DNA of 42,132 bases from Streptomyces sp. rh34 (GCF_002551245.1 NZ_NTGZ01000034.1:1-42132); one strand, 5' to 3'; numbered from the stretch's first letter, positions 32,008-40,863 are shown. Made by a program: numbers and translations. Notes: a model not told the origin generated them from the sequence alone.

Positions 32008-33039
32008 GTGACCTCCCGGACCGTGACCCTGCTCGATGTCGCCCGCGCCGCCGGGGTCTCCAAGAGCACCGTCTCCGACGCGCTCCAGGGTTCGGGACGG
32101 GTCGCGGAAGCCACCCGGGACCGGGTCCGCACGGTCGCGGAGGAGCTCGGCTACCGCCCCAACAGCGCCGCCCGGCATCTGCGCCGCGCCAGCACCGGAG
32201 CCGTCGGGCTGCACCTGCCGGCGACCGCGACCCGGCTGGACTACTACATGAACCTCGCCTTCGGTGTGGTGGAGCGCGCCCAGGAGGACGGGCTCGACAT
32301 GGTGCTGCTCGCCCCCTCGGGGACATCGGGCGGGCGGATCGCCTCGCGCGTCGACGGCCTGCTGGTGATCGACCCCGAGGCCGGCGACAGCGCGGTGCCG
32401 GGGCTGCTCGACGCGGGCGTCCCGGTGGTGACCGGCGAGCGCTACCTGGGCCCGGCCAACGGCCCCAGCGGTGCCGTGGTCTGCGACAACGCCGCCTCCC
32501 TGACCGCCCTCCTCGACCATGTCACCGAGCGCGGCGCCCGCCGCCCCGCGCTCCTGGCCCCGTCCGGCTCCTCCGCCTGGGCGACCGCCCTGCGCACGAC
32601 GGCCGGATCCTGGGGGCGGGCCCACGGGGTGGCGGTGACCCTGCGCACGGTGCCGTTCGCGGCGACCCCGGCCGAGGCCGAGGCGGCCACCCGGGCGCTG
32701 CTCACCGACGACCCCGCCGTGGACGCCGTGATCTGCGCCCCCGACGGCTCCGCCCCGGGCGTCCTGCGCGCGGCGGCGGCCCTCGGCCGGGAGGTCGGCA
32801 GGGCCGAGGAGGCGGACCTGCGTGCGGGCGTCGCCCTCCTCGTCGCCTCCTGCGTGGACGGCCCCGCGACCCGGGGCGCCGAACCGCCCGTCACCGCGGT
32901 CGACCTGCGCCCCGCCGCGTACGGGCGCGCCTGCGCCGAGCTGCTCTGCGACATCCTCGCGGACCGCGCGGCCCCCGACACCGTCCGCCGCCACGCCTGG
33001 TCCCTGGAGACCCGCGCCTCCACCGGGTCGCCGGGCTGA
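32008..33039 (+). CDS. LacI-family transcriptional regulator
   Basis: A 343-residue repressor. The N-terminal LacI HTH reads TLLDVARAAGVSKSTVSDAL with the hinge region GYRPNSAARHLRRAS. A periplasmic-binding-like sensor domain follows (GAVGLHLPATATRLDYYMNL.., VDGLLVIDPEAGD, DAVICAPDGSAPGV, VTAVDLRPAAYGRACAELL). The sensor region ends rather early and lacks the usual PLTTV near the end, having PPVTAVDL. It should bind the two identical palindromes upstream, repressing itself and the divergent carbon-nitrogen hydrolase. The ligand is unknown. The GTG at 32008 appears leaderless. Confidence 0.9.
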   Translation: MTSRTVTLLDVARAAGVSKSTVSDALQGSGRVAEATRDRVRTVAEELGYRPNSAARHLRRASTGAVGLHLPATATRLDYYMNLAFGVVERAQEDGLDMVLLAPSGTSGGRIASRVDGLLVIDPEAGDSAVPGLLDAGVPVVTGERYLGPANGPSGAVVCDNAASLTALLDHVTERGARRPALLAPSGSSAWATALRTTAGSWGRAHGVAVTLRTVPFAATPAEAEAATRALLTDDPAVDAVICAPDGSAPGVLRAAAALGREVGRAEEADLRAGVALLVASCVDGPATRGAEPPVTAVDLRPAAYGRACAELLCDILADRAAPDTVRRHAWSLETRASTGSPG

Positions 33040-33513
33040 CCCGTACCTCAACCGGGTCACGGGCTGACCCACGCCCCACCCAGGCAGCCGACCTCACCCG
33101 CGCCCCAACCGGGCAACCGGGCCGAATCGGGCCGCCGAATCACCCACCGGGGCATCAACGGACGCGAGCCCGCCAACGACGGCCGGAGGCCCCCGGGCGG
33201 CCCGGCCTGCCACCCAACCCCCGGGAAACGGGGGCCGGTTGCCGTCCTCCGCGTCTCCGCAATGTGAACGTTGTGCGTCGACTGGCAACTGGCGTGGCGG
33301 CCTTGACATTTCACGGTGCGGCCGGTGATAAGATCATCTTACTTCCAGTGGGCTGATGGCGTGTGGGGGCATTCCGGAAGGGATGAAATCCTCGGCCCCA
33401 CCTTCGGAGGGGCACCTCCCGAAGCGGCGCACGGTCGTGGCGAACGAGCCCTGACTGCGTGCCGCATGACGGGGTGTCAAGCCGTTTCCGCCATGGCACT
33501 TGAAGTGAGTCTC
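33040..33513. other. Intergenic leader of the conservon operon
   Basis: This 474-base stretch has no gene. It holds the promoter described at 33303-33331, a perfect inverted repeat TAAGAT-C-ATCTTA (33329-33341) overlapping the -10 and start, and a bulged leader hairpin at 33402-33424 (CTTCGGAGG-GGCA-CCTCCCGAAG). The untranslated leader would be about 175 bases. Confidence 0.6.
33303..33331 (+). promoter_or_regulatory. Vegetative-type promoter of conservon operon
   Basis: TTGACA (33303-33308), 17 bases, TGATAA (33326-33331). The -35 is consensus and unusual for this GC-rich genome. An inverted repeat TAAGATCATCTTA straddles the -10 and the start point and could be a repressor site. Confidence 0.6.
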
Positions 33514-34761
33514 ATGACATTTCCGCAGGGCCCCGTCATCTGGGCGCTGGTTGTCGTAGCACTGGTCGCCGTGGGAGCCGTTCTGCGGGCTCGCGCGACC
33601 AACGTCAAGCTCCGCAGACACCATGCCGAGCTGCGTCAGGAGCGCGACGCGCTCCTGCACCAACGGGACGAGCTCCACGTCGTCCACAACGGCCTGCTCC
33701 AGCGTCAGTCCACCGAACTGGCGGAGGTCCGCAAGGACGCCGAGGAGGAGACCAAGGCCGTCCTCAAGGCCGCCGTCCGCACGCTCCAGGGCCTCGCGGA
33801 CGAGCAGCAGGTCGTGATCGAGAAGGCCCAGCGCAAGTACGGCGACGACCCCGGGATCCTCGCCGACCTGATGGCCATGGACCACGCCAACAGCCAGTTC
33901 GGCCGGCGCGCCCAGGGCATCGCCGTGCTCTGCGGCGGCTGGCTCGGCCGGCGCGAGACCGTGGCCTCCGTCTTCGACGTGGCCCGCAGCGCCCAGGGCC
34001 GTATCCGGCACTTCGACCGGGTCCGGGTCAACGGCCAGGTGAACTTCTCCGTCGTCAGCCGGGCGGTCGAACCCGTCGCCGTGGTCCTCGCCGAGCTGCT
34101 CGCCAACGCCACGAACTACTCCGCCCCCGGCACCCCGGTCGAGATCAACATCCAGGCCGTGCCGACGGGCGTCTGCCTCATCGTCGACGACGCCGGTCTC
34201 GGCATGGGCCAGGAGGAGAAGGACCGCGCGGCGGCTCTCCTCTCCCCCCAGGCCGCGATCAGCGTCTCCAGCCTCGGCATCCCGCCGCAGTTCGGGTTCG
34301 CCGTCTCCGGGATGCTCGCCGCCCGCTACGGCTTCCGGGTCTCGGTGGACTCCGTTTCCCCCTATGGAGGCGTACGCGCGGTGGTCCTCATCCCCGACGA
34401 ACTGCTCACCACCGAGGCGCCGCCGGCCGCGGCGCCCGTAGAAGCACCCGAAGCGGCCGCTCCCCAAGCGCCGCAGGTGCGGCAGGCCGACCAGTGGCAG
34501 GCCGCCCCGGCCCCGGCGCCCACCCCGCTCTTCCCGCCCACCCCGCAGCCCGACACCGTCACCCAGCCGCTGGCCCAGATCACCACCACCGCCGGGGGGC
34601 TGCCGAAGCGTCGTCGTAAGAGCCCGGTCTCCGCCGTGCCCTCGGCGGTACCGGAGCCCGTGCGCAGCAACGAGGAGACCGCCTCCCGACTCGGGGCGTT
34701 CCAGCGCGGCACCCGGTCCGGACGCGACACGACGACGACGGAAGGACCCGAGTTCCAGTGA
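33514..34761 (+). CDS. cvnA: Conservon sensor-kinase-like protein CvnA (RarA-like)
   Basis: A 415-residue membrane protein. One N-terminal TM (VIWALVVVALVAVGAVLRA) is followed by a coiled coil (residues 30-90; ELRQERDALLHQRDELHVVH). The HATPase domain has AELLANATNYSAPGTPVEIN and DDAGLGMG. A Pro/Ala-rich C-terminal tail begins at about 300. There is no phospho-acceptor histidine box of the usual kind, as is normal for conservon A proteins. It heads a unit of A (ATPase), B (roadblock), C (DUF742) and D (GTPase), a membrane-associated complex reminiscent of G-protein signalling. In S. coelicolor the rarA-D set affects development. The start may be ATG 33514 or 33493; I chose the one right before the TM segment. 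Confidence 0.88.
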   Translation: MTFPQGPVIWALVVVALVAVGAVLRARATNVKLRRHHAELRQERDALLHQRDELHVVHNGLLQRQSTELAEVRKDAEEETKAVLKAAVRTLQGLADEQQVVIEKAQRKYGDDPGILADLMAMDHANSQFGRRAQGIAVLCGGWLGRRETVASVFDVARSAQGRIRHFDRVRVNGQVNFSVVSRAVEPVAVVLAELLANATNYSAPGTPVEINIQAVPTGVCLIVDDAGLGMGQEEKDRAAALLSPQAAISVSSLGIPPQFGFAVSGMLAARYGFRVSVDSVSPYGGVRAVVLIPDELLTTEAPPAAAPVEAPEAAAPQAPQVRQADQWQAAPAPAPTPLFPPTPQPDTVTQPLAQITTTAGGLPKRRRKSPVSAVPSAVPEPVRSNEETASRLGAFQRGTRSGRDTTTTEGPEFQ

Positions 34762-35162
34762 ATCCCGATCTGTCCTGGGTGCTCAACGACCTGCTCCAGG
34801 TGCCCGGCGCCCGGCACGCGATCCTGGTGTCCGCCGACGGCCTGCTGCTCGCCAACTCCAGCGAGATCGGCCGGGACGACGCGGAGACCGTCGCCGCGGC
34901 GATGAGCTCCATGCAGTCCCTCAGCCGGGCCGTCGCCCCCTTCATCGGAACCCGTGAGCCGGGCCGCTGGCGGCAGACGCTCCTGGAGTACGAGGACGGC
35001 TGGATCTTCCTGATCGCCGCCGGCACCGGCGCCTACCTGGCCGCCACCGCCGCCGCCGACGTGGACATGGAGGCGATGTCGTTCCGGATGCAGCAGCAGG
35101 TCACCGCGCTGGGGAAGGCGATGACCACGCCTCCCCGCCAGAACGCGGGCAGCGACATATGA
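34758..35162 (+). CDS. cvnB: Conservon roadblock/LC7 protein CvnB
   Basis: A 134-residue Roadblock/LC7-fold protein (MNPDLSWVLNDLLQVPGARH, AILVSADGLLLANSS, AMSSMQSLSRAVA, WIFLIAAGTGAYLA). Such proteins act as GTPase-interacting partners, here of CvnD. The GTG at 34758 overlaps the cvnA stop by 4 bases, indicating translational coupling. Confidence 0.92.
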   Translation: MNPDLSWVLNDLLQVPGARHAILVSADGLLLANSSEIGRDDAETVAAAMSSMQSLSRAVAPFIGTREPGRWRQTLLEYEDGWIFLIAAGTGAYLAATAAADVDMEAMSFRMQQQVTALGKAMTTPPRQNAGSDI

Positions 35163-35533
35163 CCGCGCCGGGCGAGGAGCAGCAGGTCAGCAGCGGGTTC
35201 GTCCGGTCCTATGTCATCACCGGCGGGCGGGGGCTGCCCGACGCGGAGGACCTCTCCCTCGTCACCCTGGTCACCCTCGCCCCCGACCGCCAGCCGCCGC
35301 CGAACCCGAGCCCCGAGGTCAAGGCGATCTGGGAGCTGTGCTCCGGCGGCTATCTGTCGGTGGCCGAGGTCGCCGGTCACCTCGGCCTGCCGGTCGGGGT
35401 GGCCCGTCTCCTGCTCCAGGATTTAAACCAGCAGGGACACCTGCTGCGCCGTAAGGCGCCGCCGCCGGCCCAGCTCGTTGACAGAAAGATCCTCGAAGAG
35501 GTGTTGCATGGACTCCAAGTCCGGTTCGGCTGA
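35159..35533 (+). CDS. cvnC: Conservon DUF742 protein CvnC
   Basis: A 124-residue DUF742 protein: SSGFVRSYVITGGRGLPDAE near the N-terminus, then a winged-helix-like stretch ICELCSGGYLSVAEVAGHLG-type (here IWELCSGGYLSVAEVAGHLG) and VARLLLQDLNQQGHLLRR. It is part of the conservon complex; its biochemical role is unknown. It overlaps cvnB by 4 bases and cvnD by 26 bases. Confidence 0.92.
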   Translation: MTAPGEEQQVSSGFVRSYVITGGRGLPDAEDLSLVTLVTLAPDRQPPPNPSPEVKAIWELCSGGYLSVAEVAGHLGLPVGVARLLLQDLNQQGHLLRRKAPPPAQLVDRKILEEVLHGLQVRFG

Positions 35534-36098
35534 GAGCATCTATGTGCCGGACGCGGTGCAGCACGCGGCGAAGATCCTCGTCGTCGGGCACTTCGCCGTG
35601 GGCAAGACGACGCTGATCGGCACGCTGTCCGAGATCACGCCGCTGCGCACCGAGGAGCGGATGACCCAGGCCGCGGCCCAGGTCGACGATCTGCGCGGCG
35701 CTCCCGACAAGACGACGACGACGGTCGCCCTGGACTTCGGGCGCCTCACGCTCAGCGACGAACTGGTGCTGTACCTGTTCGGGACGCCGGGCCAGCAGCG
35801 GTTCGTGGAGCTGTGGGAGGACATGGCGCGCGGTTCGCTGGGCGCGCTGCTCCTGGTCGACCCGGCGCGGCTCGCCGACACGTTCCCCGTCATCGACCTG
35901 GTCGAGACGTACGGGCTGGAGTACGCGGTCGCCGTCAACAGCTTCGACCCGTACTCGCAGCACGCGGAGAACGAACTGCGCGAGGCGCTCGACCTGCTGC
36001 CCGACACTCCGGTCGTCTACTGCGACGCCCGGGACCAGAACTCCTCCGCGCAGGCCCTGATCACGCTGGTCCGCCACCTTCTGGCGCACACGGCCTGA
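35508..36098 (+). CDS. cvnD: Conservon Ras-like GTPase CvnD
   Basis: A 196-residue small GTPase. The P-loop is GHFAVGKTT (about 27-35). The switch II DxxG equivalent appears as FGTPGQQRF, with Gly-Thr-Pro-Gly in place of Asp, as is typical for this bacterial family. VAVNSFD occupies the NKxD position without a clear Lys. It cycles between GDP and GTP and probably binds the CvnB/CvnA complex. I chose the ATG at 35508 inside cvnC, 11 codons into the frame open from 35478, because the family begins near SIYVPDAVQHAAKILVVG. Confidence 0.92.
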   Translation: MDSKSGSAESIYVPDAVQHAAKILVVGHFAVGKTTLIGTLSEITPLRTEERMTQAAAQVDDLRGAPDKTTTTVALDFGRLTLSDELVLYLFGTPGQQRFVELWEDMARGSLGALLLVDPARLADTFPVIDLVETYGLEYAVAVNSFDPYSQHAENELREALDLLPDTPVVYCDARDQNSSAQALITLVRHLLAHTA

Positions 36099-36163
36099 CG
36101 CACCCCCAGACGTATCCCGAGCCGGGGCCGACCGGGCCCCGCGATCACACCGAGGAAGCCGAC

Positions 36164-37573
36164 ATGGACCCGCAGCCGGGAGCCACCCCGTACAGCGCCC
36201 CCGCCGGGTGCCCCATGCACCAGCAGCAGACGTCGCTGTACGGACCGGAGTTCGCCGCCGATCCGCACCGCTTCTACGACGCGGCCCGGACGCACGGCCC
36301 CGCCGCGCCCATCGAGCTGGCCCCGGGGGTGGAGGCCACACTGATCGTGCAGCACGAGGCGGCACTGCGGGTGCTCCAGAACCCGGCGCTGTTCGCCCGG
36401 GACTCGCGGCACTGGGCCGCGCTGCGCGAGGGCGCCGTCCCCATGGACAGCCCCGTCCTGCCGATGATGGTGTACCGGCCCAACTGCCTGTTCACCGACG
36501 GCGCGGAGCACCTGCGGCTACGCAAGGCGGTCACCGAGTCGCTGTCCCGGCTCAACAGCTCCAGGCTGAGCAGGGACGTCGAGCGGATCGCCGACTACCT
36601 GATCGACCAGTTCATCGAGCGCGGCACCGCCGACCTGCTCAACGAGTACGCCAAGCTCCTGCCGCTGCTGCTGTTCAACCAGCTCTTCGGCTGCCCCGGC
36701 GACATCGGCGACCGGCTGACCCGCTCGATGTCCGCCATCTTCGACGGCGAGGACGTGCTCCGCGCCAACGCCGAGCTGACCGAGTGCCTGATGGAGCTGG
36801 TCGCGATCAAGCGCCGCCAGCCCGGCGAGGACATCACCTCCTGGCTGATCCAGCACCCGGCGGGGCTGCGGGACGAGGAACTGAAGGACCAGCTGGTGAT
36901 GCTGATGGGCGCGGGCGTGGAGCCGGAGCGCAACCTGATCGGCAACGCGCTGCTGCTGATGCTCGCGGGCGACCAGCCGGGCACGCCCGAGCGGCGCGGT
37001 TCGGGGCTGCTCGTCGAGGACGCGCTGGACGACGTCCTGTGGAACAACCCGCCGATCGCCAACTACGCGACGCACTACCCGGTGCGGGACATCGAGCTGG
37101 ACGGGGTGACGCTGAAGGCGGAGACCCCCGTGCTGATCAGCTTCGCCGCCGCGAACAGCGACCCGGGGCTCACCGACGCCCGCCAGACCCTGAGCAAGGG
37201 CGCCCACCTGGCCTGGGGCGCGGGTCCGCACGTGTGCCCGGCCAAGTCGCCCGCGACGCTGATCGCGCTCACCGCGATCGAGAAGATCCTCAACACCGTC
37301 CCGGATCTCGCGCTGGCCGTACCCGCCTCGGGTGTGGCCTGGCGGCCGGGCCCGTTCCACCGGGCGCTGGTCGCGCTGCCCGTACGGTTCACCCCAACGG
37401 CCGCGCGGCGTGCGGGGACCGGGGCGCAGCCCCCGGCCCCGACCTCGGCCCAGCTGCCCGACCCGTTCCGGAACGCGCCCGCCGCACCCTCGGTGACACC
37501 CCGTCACGCCCAGGAGCCGGCCAAGAAGCAGAAGGGCTGGTGGAGTTCGTTCCTCGACGTGTTCCGCGTATGA
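36164..37573 (+). CDS. Conservon cytochrome P450 lacking ExxR (CYP157/RarE-like)
   Basis: A 469-residue P450. The heme-binding loop is WGAGPHVCPAKS with Cys358 as ligand. Two otherwise near-universal P450 elements are altered. The K-helix ExxR is DVLW (Asp290-Trp293), with neither Glu nor Arg. The I-helix acid-alcohol pair is replaced by MGAGVEPE, with no Thr. Conservon-linked P450s of the CYP157 family are known for the missing ExxR, so this is probably one of them rather than a broken gene. A ~60-residue Pro/Ala-rich tail ends WWSSFLDVF. The ATG at 36164 has GAGGAA with a 6-base gap, 65 bases after cvnD. It may be a regulatory or partner P450 for the next gene. Confidence 0.88.
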   Translation: MDPQPGATPYSAPAGCPMHQQQTSLYGPEFAADPHRFYDAARTHGPAAPIELAPGVEATLIVQHEAALRVLQNPALFARDSRHWAALREGAVPMDSPVLPMMVYRPNCLFTDGAEHLRLRKAVTESLSRLNSSRLSRDVERIADYLIDQFIERGTADLLNEYAKLLPLLLFNQLFGCPGDIGDRLTRSMSAIFDGEDVLRANAELTECLMELVAIKRRQPGEDITSWLIQHPAGLRDEELKDQLVMLMGAGVEPERNLIGNALLLMLAGDQPGTPERRGSGLLVEDALDDVLWNNPPIANYATHYPVRDIELDGVTLKAETPVLISFAAANSDPGLTDARQTLSKGAHLAWGAGPHVCPAKSPATLIALTAIEKILNTVPDLALAVPASGVAWRPGPFHRALVALPVRFTPTAARRAGTGAQPPAPTSAQLPDPFRNAPAAPSVTPRHAQEPAKKQKGWWSSFLDVFRV

Positions 37574-37717
37574 CCCACGCGCCGACAATGCGCCGATAAC
37601 AACGGGCATTTAGTGACGATTACATGTGACGGGGGCAACAAAGAACGATGCTTGGCGCCGATATCCGGAGGGGTAGGTTCAGTGCGGTAACCACGGGCCT
37701 AGGTCGAGGAACTCTGC

Positions 37718-38971
37718 GTGAGCATCACTGGCGGTACATCCAGGGCGCCCGACGGACGGCGTGCGGTCATCGGTCTGCTCCGCAGACTCAATTCCCCGGA
37801 AGGGCAGGCCGAGCCGTACGGAATACTCGCGGAGCTGCGGACGATGGGTGACGTCGTCCGCGCTCCGTGGAACGGCTATTTCGTCACCGGCTTCGACGCC
37901 TGCAGCCAGGTGCTCCGGGGCCGCAACTGGCTCGCCCCGGATCTCGCCTGGCAGGAGCGGCAGGACGACGCCAAGCAGTGGGACGCGATCGCGACCCGGG
38001 AGATGACCACCACCCTCTCCCGGCTCAACGCCCCCGAGCACACCTGCCAGCGCCGCTCGCTGGGCAATCTCTTCGACCGTTCCACCATCGAACGCCTCAC
38101 CCCCGACGTCGAGCGCGACGCCGACCGGCTGCTGGACGAGCTGGCGGAGAAGCTCCGCTGGGGCGAGGCCGACTTCGTCTCCACCGTCAGCGAGCAGCTG
38201 CCGATCGGCACCGTCGGCGGCTGGCTGGGGATACCGCCCGAGGACTACCCGGACATCCTGGAGATCACGCACAACCAGGTGTTCGCCCAGGAACTGCTCC
38301 CCACCAAGTCGCAGCTCGCCGTCTCCGCGGAGGCGACCCTGCGGCTGCGGGCCTACTTCACCGATCTGGTCGCCCGCCGCCGGGCGGAGCCCCGCCACGA
38401 CGTGCTGACCGGCTGGATCCACACCTGGGACGCCATGGAGCCGGACCGGGAGCGGGCGGACGAGATCCTCTACCGGCTCACGATGTTCGTCACCATCGCC
38501 TCGCTGGAGACCACGGCGACGCTGCTCAGCTCGATGATCTCCCTGCTGACCGAGCCCGGCCGGTGGGCGTGGCTGCGGAAGTACCCGGAACACATCGACG
38601 CGGCCGTCGACGAGGTGCTGCGCCACGATCCGCCCATCCACATCAACACCCGGATCGCCGCCGAGGACACCGTCCTGGCCGGGGTCCCGATCAAGAAGGA
38701 CAGCATGATCCACGTCCTGTACGGCGCGGCCAACCACGATCCGCGGCGGAACCCGGACCCGGGCGCCTTCGACATCCTGCGCGGCGGCAGCCACCTCACG
38801 TTCGGCGGCGGGGTGCACTACTGCCTGGGCGCGGCGCTGGCCAAACTGGAGGCGCGGACGCTGCTGGCACGGATGCTGGATCGTTTCCCCACCCTGCACA
38901 CCGTCTCGCGGCCGGTGTACGCCCCCCGGATGGTCTTCAGACGGATCACCTCCCTGGGCGTGGCCCTGTGA
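37718..38971 (+). CDS. Cytochrome P450, canonical motifs
   Basis: A 417-residue P450. The I-helix ASLETTATLL carries the Glu-Thr pair, the K-helix has EVLR in DAAVDEVLRHDPP, and the heme loop is FGGGVHYCLGAALA with Cys369. NAPEHTCQRR is the usual C-helix region. It is a class I bacterial enzyme that would need ferredoxin and reductase, neither encoded nearby. The GTG at 37718 follows GAGGA with a 7-base gap. It lies 144 bases after the ExxR-less P450, which may share the operon. Its substrate is unknown; its own stop overlaps the crotonase start. Confidence 0.92.
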   Translation: MSITGGTSRAPDGRRAVIGLLRRLNSPEGQAEPYGILAELRTMGDVVRAPWNGYFVTGFDACSQVLRGRNWLAPDLAWQERQDDAKQWDAIATREMTTTLSRLNAPEHTCQRRSLGNLFDRSTIERLTPDVERDADRLLDELAEKLRWGEADFVSTVSEQLPIGTVGGWLGIPPEDYPDILEITHNQVFAQELLPTKSQLAVSAEATLRLRAYFTDLVARRRAEPRHDVLTGWIHTWDAMEPDRERADEILYRLTMFVTIASLETTATLLSSMISLLTEPGRWAWLRKYPEHIDAAVDEVLRHDPPIHINTRIAAEDTVLAGVPIKKDSMIHVLYGAANHDPRRNPDPGAFDILRGGSHLTFGGGVHYCLGAALAKLEARTLLARMLDRFPTLHTVSRPVYAPRMVFRRITSLGVAL

Positions 38972-39783
38972 AGCTCTCGCTCCCCGACTTCCTGACCGCG
39001 GGCGACCGCTCGACGACGGTACGCAGCAGGCGCGAGGGGGCCGTCCTGCATGTGGAGCTGCACGCGCCCACGAGCGGCAACGCGGTGACCGAGGCGATGC
39101 TCGACGAGCTGCTGGCCATCGTCGTCGCCCCGGACCCCGAGGTGCGGGTGCTGGTCCTCAGCGGCGCGGGCGACGACTTCTGCCTGGGCGGCGACCGCAC
39201 CGAGTTCGGTCAGTGGCTGGAGGAGGACCCCGCCGGCCGGGGCATCCGGATCGCCGGGGAGAAGGCCCGCCGGGTCTGCGAGGCGATCTCCGGCAGCCGG
39301 GCGGTGACCATCGCCCGGGTGCAGGGCAAGGCGGTCGGCGCGGGGTTCGCGCTGGCCCTCGCCTGCGATCTGCGGGTCGGCGCGGACACCGCCGCCTTCC
39401 GGCTGCCGGAGCTGGCGCTCGGGCTGCCGACCGCCTGGGGCGGTCTGCTGCCCCGGCTGATCCACGAGGTGGGCGCGGCCAGGGTCCGCGAGCTGATCCT
39501 CACCGGCCGGGCCTTCGACGCCGCCGAGGCCCGCGAGCTGTCGGTGCTCCAGCGGGTGGTGCCCGAGGCGGAGCTGGACGCCGCGGTCGCCGCCTGGGCG
39601 AAGCCGGTGGTCCGCCGCCCGGAGGCCGCCCTGCGGGTCACCAAGGCCCTGCTGAACTCCTACGCCGCCGCCACCCGGCTGGCCGACCCCTCGTTCCTCG
39701 ACGCGGAGCTGATGGCCTCGGTCGCGGCCGCCACCCGGCGTTCCCCGGCGGGCGGCGACGGATCGGTCGGGTCACACTCGTAA
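38968..39783 (+). CDS. Enoyl-CoA hydratase/isomerase (crotonase family)
   Basis: A 271-residue crotonase. Oxyanion-hole segments are GDDFCLGGDRTEF and GKAVGAGFALALACDLRVG. Two Glu at the expected catalytic positions are present (PELALGLPTAWGG and RELILTGR). It may hydrate enoyl-CoA or perform a related reaction. The GTG at 38968 overlaps the P450 stop by 4 bases, so these two are translationally coupled and probably act on the same pathway. A signal peptide is absent. Confidence 0.9.
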   Translation: MKLSLPDFLTAGDRSTTVRSRREGAVLHVELHAPTSGNAVTEAMLDELLAIVVAPDPEVRVLVLSGAGDDFCLGGDRTEFGQWLEEDPAGRGIRIAGEKARRVCEAISGSRAVTIARVQGKAVGAGFALALACDLRVGADTAAFRLPELALGLPTAWGGLLPRLIHEVGAARVRELILTGRAFDAAEARELSVLQRVVPEAELDAAVAAWAKPVVRRPEAALRVTKALLNSYAAATRLADPSFLDAELMASVAAATRRSPAGGDGSVGSHS

Positions 39784-39807
39784 GAACCCGAGTGGGAGGA
39801 CTCCGGC

Positions 39808-40782
39808 GTGGACGTACCGGTGTGGCTCTGGATCGTGTTCGCCGTGACCGTCGTCGTCTCGCTGACGGTCGACCTCCTGGCGCACCGCAAGGCGCATGTG
39901 ATCGGCTTCAAGGAGGCCGGGCTGTGGAGCGCGCTGTGGGTGAGCCTCGCGCTGGTCTTCGGCGCGGTCGTCTTCCTGACCCTCGGAACCACCGCCGGAA
40001 CGGAGTACACGACCGCCTGGCTGCTGGAGAAGAGCCTCTCGGTCGACAACCTCTTCGTCTTCGCGCTGATCTTCGCGTATTTCAAGGTGCCCCGGGAGTA
40101 TCAGCACCGGGTGCTCTTCTTCGGGGTCATCGGCGCACTGGTGTTCCGTGCGGTGTTCCTGACGCTCGGCGTCGCGGTGGTCAACCGCTTCACCTTCGTC
40201 CTGTTCCTCTTCGCCGCGATCCTTTTCTACAGCAGCTATAAAATCCTCAGCGGCCAGGAGGAGAATTTCGACCCGGGCAAGAGCTTCGCGGTGCGGCTGC
40301 TGCGGAAAGTGATGCCGGTCCAGGACCACTATTCCGGTACGCACTTCGTCGTCCGGGAGGAGGGGCGGCGGGTAGCCACCCCGCTGCTGGCGGTGGTCGC
40401 CGCGATCGAGGCGGCCGACCTGATCTTCGCGGTCGACAGCGTGCCCGCGGTGCTCGCGGTCAGCGACGACCTGTTCATCGTCTACACCAGCAACGCCTTC
40501 GCGATCCTGGGACTGCGGGCCCTGTACTTCCTGCTGGCGGGTCTGCTGGACCGGTTCCACTACCTGAGCCACGGGCTGGCGATCATCCTCGCCTTCATCG
40601 CGGTCAAGCTCATCCTCCAGGCCTCCCACAAAATGATCAGCACCTCGATCCCGGAGATTCCGTCGCCGGTGAGCCTCGCGGTGATCGTCGTCATTCTGGG
40701 GATTTCGGTGACCCTGAGCATGCGCCGTCCGGCGAGAAGTCCGGGCTCCATGAACGCGTCCGACACCGATACGGACGAGTAG
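39808..40782 (+). CDS. TerC/Alx-family integral membrane protein
   Basis: A 324-residue polytopic protein with about eight TMs. The conserved TerC blocks are EKSLSVDNLFVFALIFAYF and AAIEAADLIFAVDSVPAVLA, then LFIVYTSNAFAILGLRALYF, with acidic residues inside membrane segments suited to metal transport. TerC/Alx proteins export Mn2+ or assist metal insertion in secreted proteins. The GTG at 39808 is 24 bases after the crotonase stop. I found no Mn-riboswitch of the yybP-ykoY type in that short gap. Confidence 0.92.
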   Translation: MDVPVWLWIVFAVTVVVSLTVDLLAHRKAHVIGFKEAGLWSALWVSLALVFGAVVFLTLGTTAGTEYTTAWLLEKSLSVDNLFVFALIFAYFKVPREYQHRVLFFGVIGALVFRAVFLTLGVAVVNRFTFVLFLFAAILFYSSYKILSGQEENFDPGKSFAVRLLRKVMPVQDHYSGTHFVVREEGRRVATPLLAVVAAIEAADLIFAVDSVPAVLAVSDDLFIVYTSNAFAILGLRALYFLLAGLLDRFHYLSHGLAIILAFIAVKLILQASHKMISTSIPEIPSPVSLAVIVVILGISVTLSMRRPARSPGSMNASDTDTDE

Positions 40783-40820
40783 GGTCACGGAAAGCGAAGC
40801 CATTTCCCGGCAACGTAAAG

Positions 40821-40833
40821 GGAAAGACTTTCC
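40821..40833. promoter_or_regulatory. Palindrome near the zinc-ribbon gene promoter
   Basis: GGAAAG-A-CTTTCC is a perfect 6-bp inverted repeat 30 bases before the next start codon. It could be an operator or a short hairpin after the TerC gene (stop at 40782). Confidence 0.4.
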
Positions 40834-40863
40834 AAAATCTCCCGTCCCGCCTATCGTGAGTAA

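Noticed and set aside
36164..37573. First P450 as a pseudogene because ExxR is missing
   Set aside because: The frame is intact, the Cys loop is kept, and conservon P450s of the CYP157 type are known to lack ExxR.
37867..39783. Open frame fusing P450 and crotonase as 638 residues
   Set aside because: The first half is the shifted shadow of the P450; only the C-terminal part is the crotonase, which has its own GTG start.
39784..39807. Mn-sensing riboswitch before the TerC gene
   Set aside because: The gap to the upstream gene is only 24 bases, too short for such an element.
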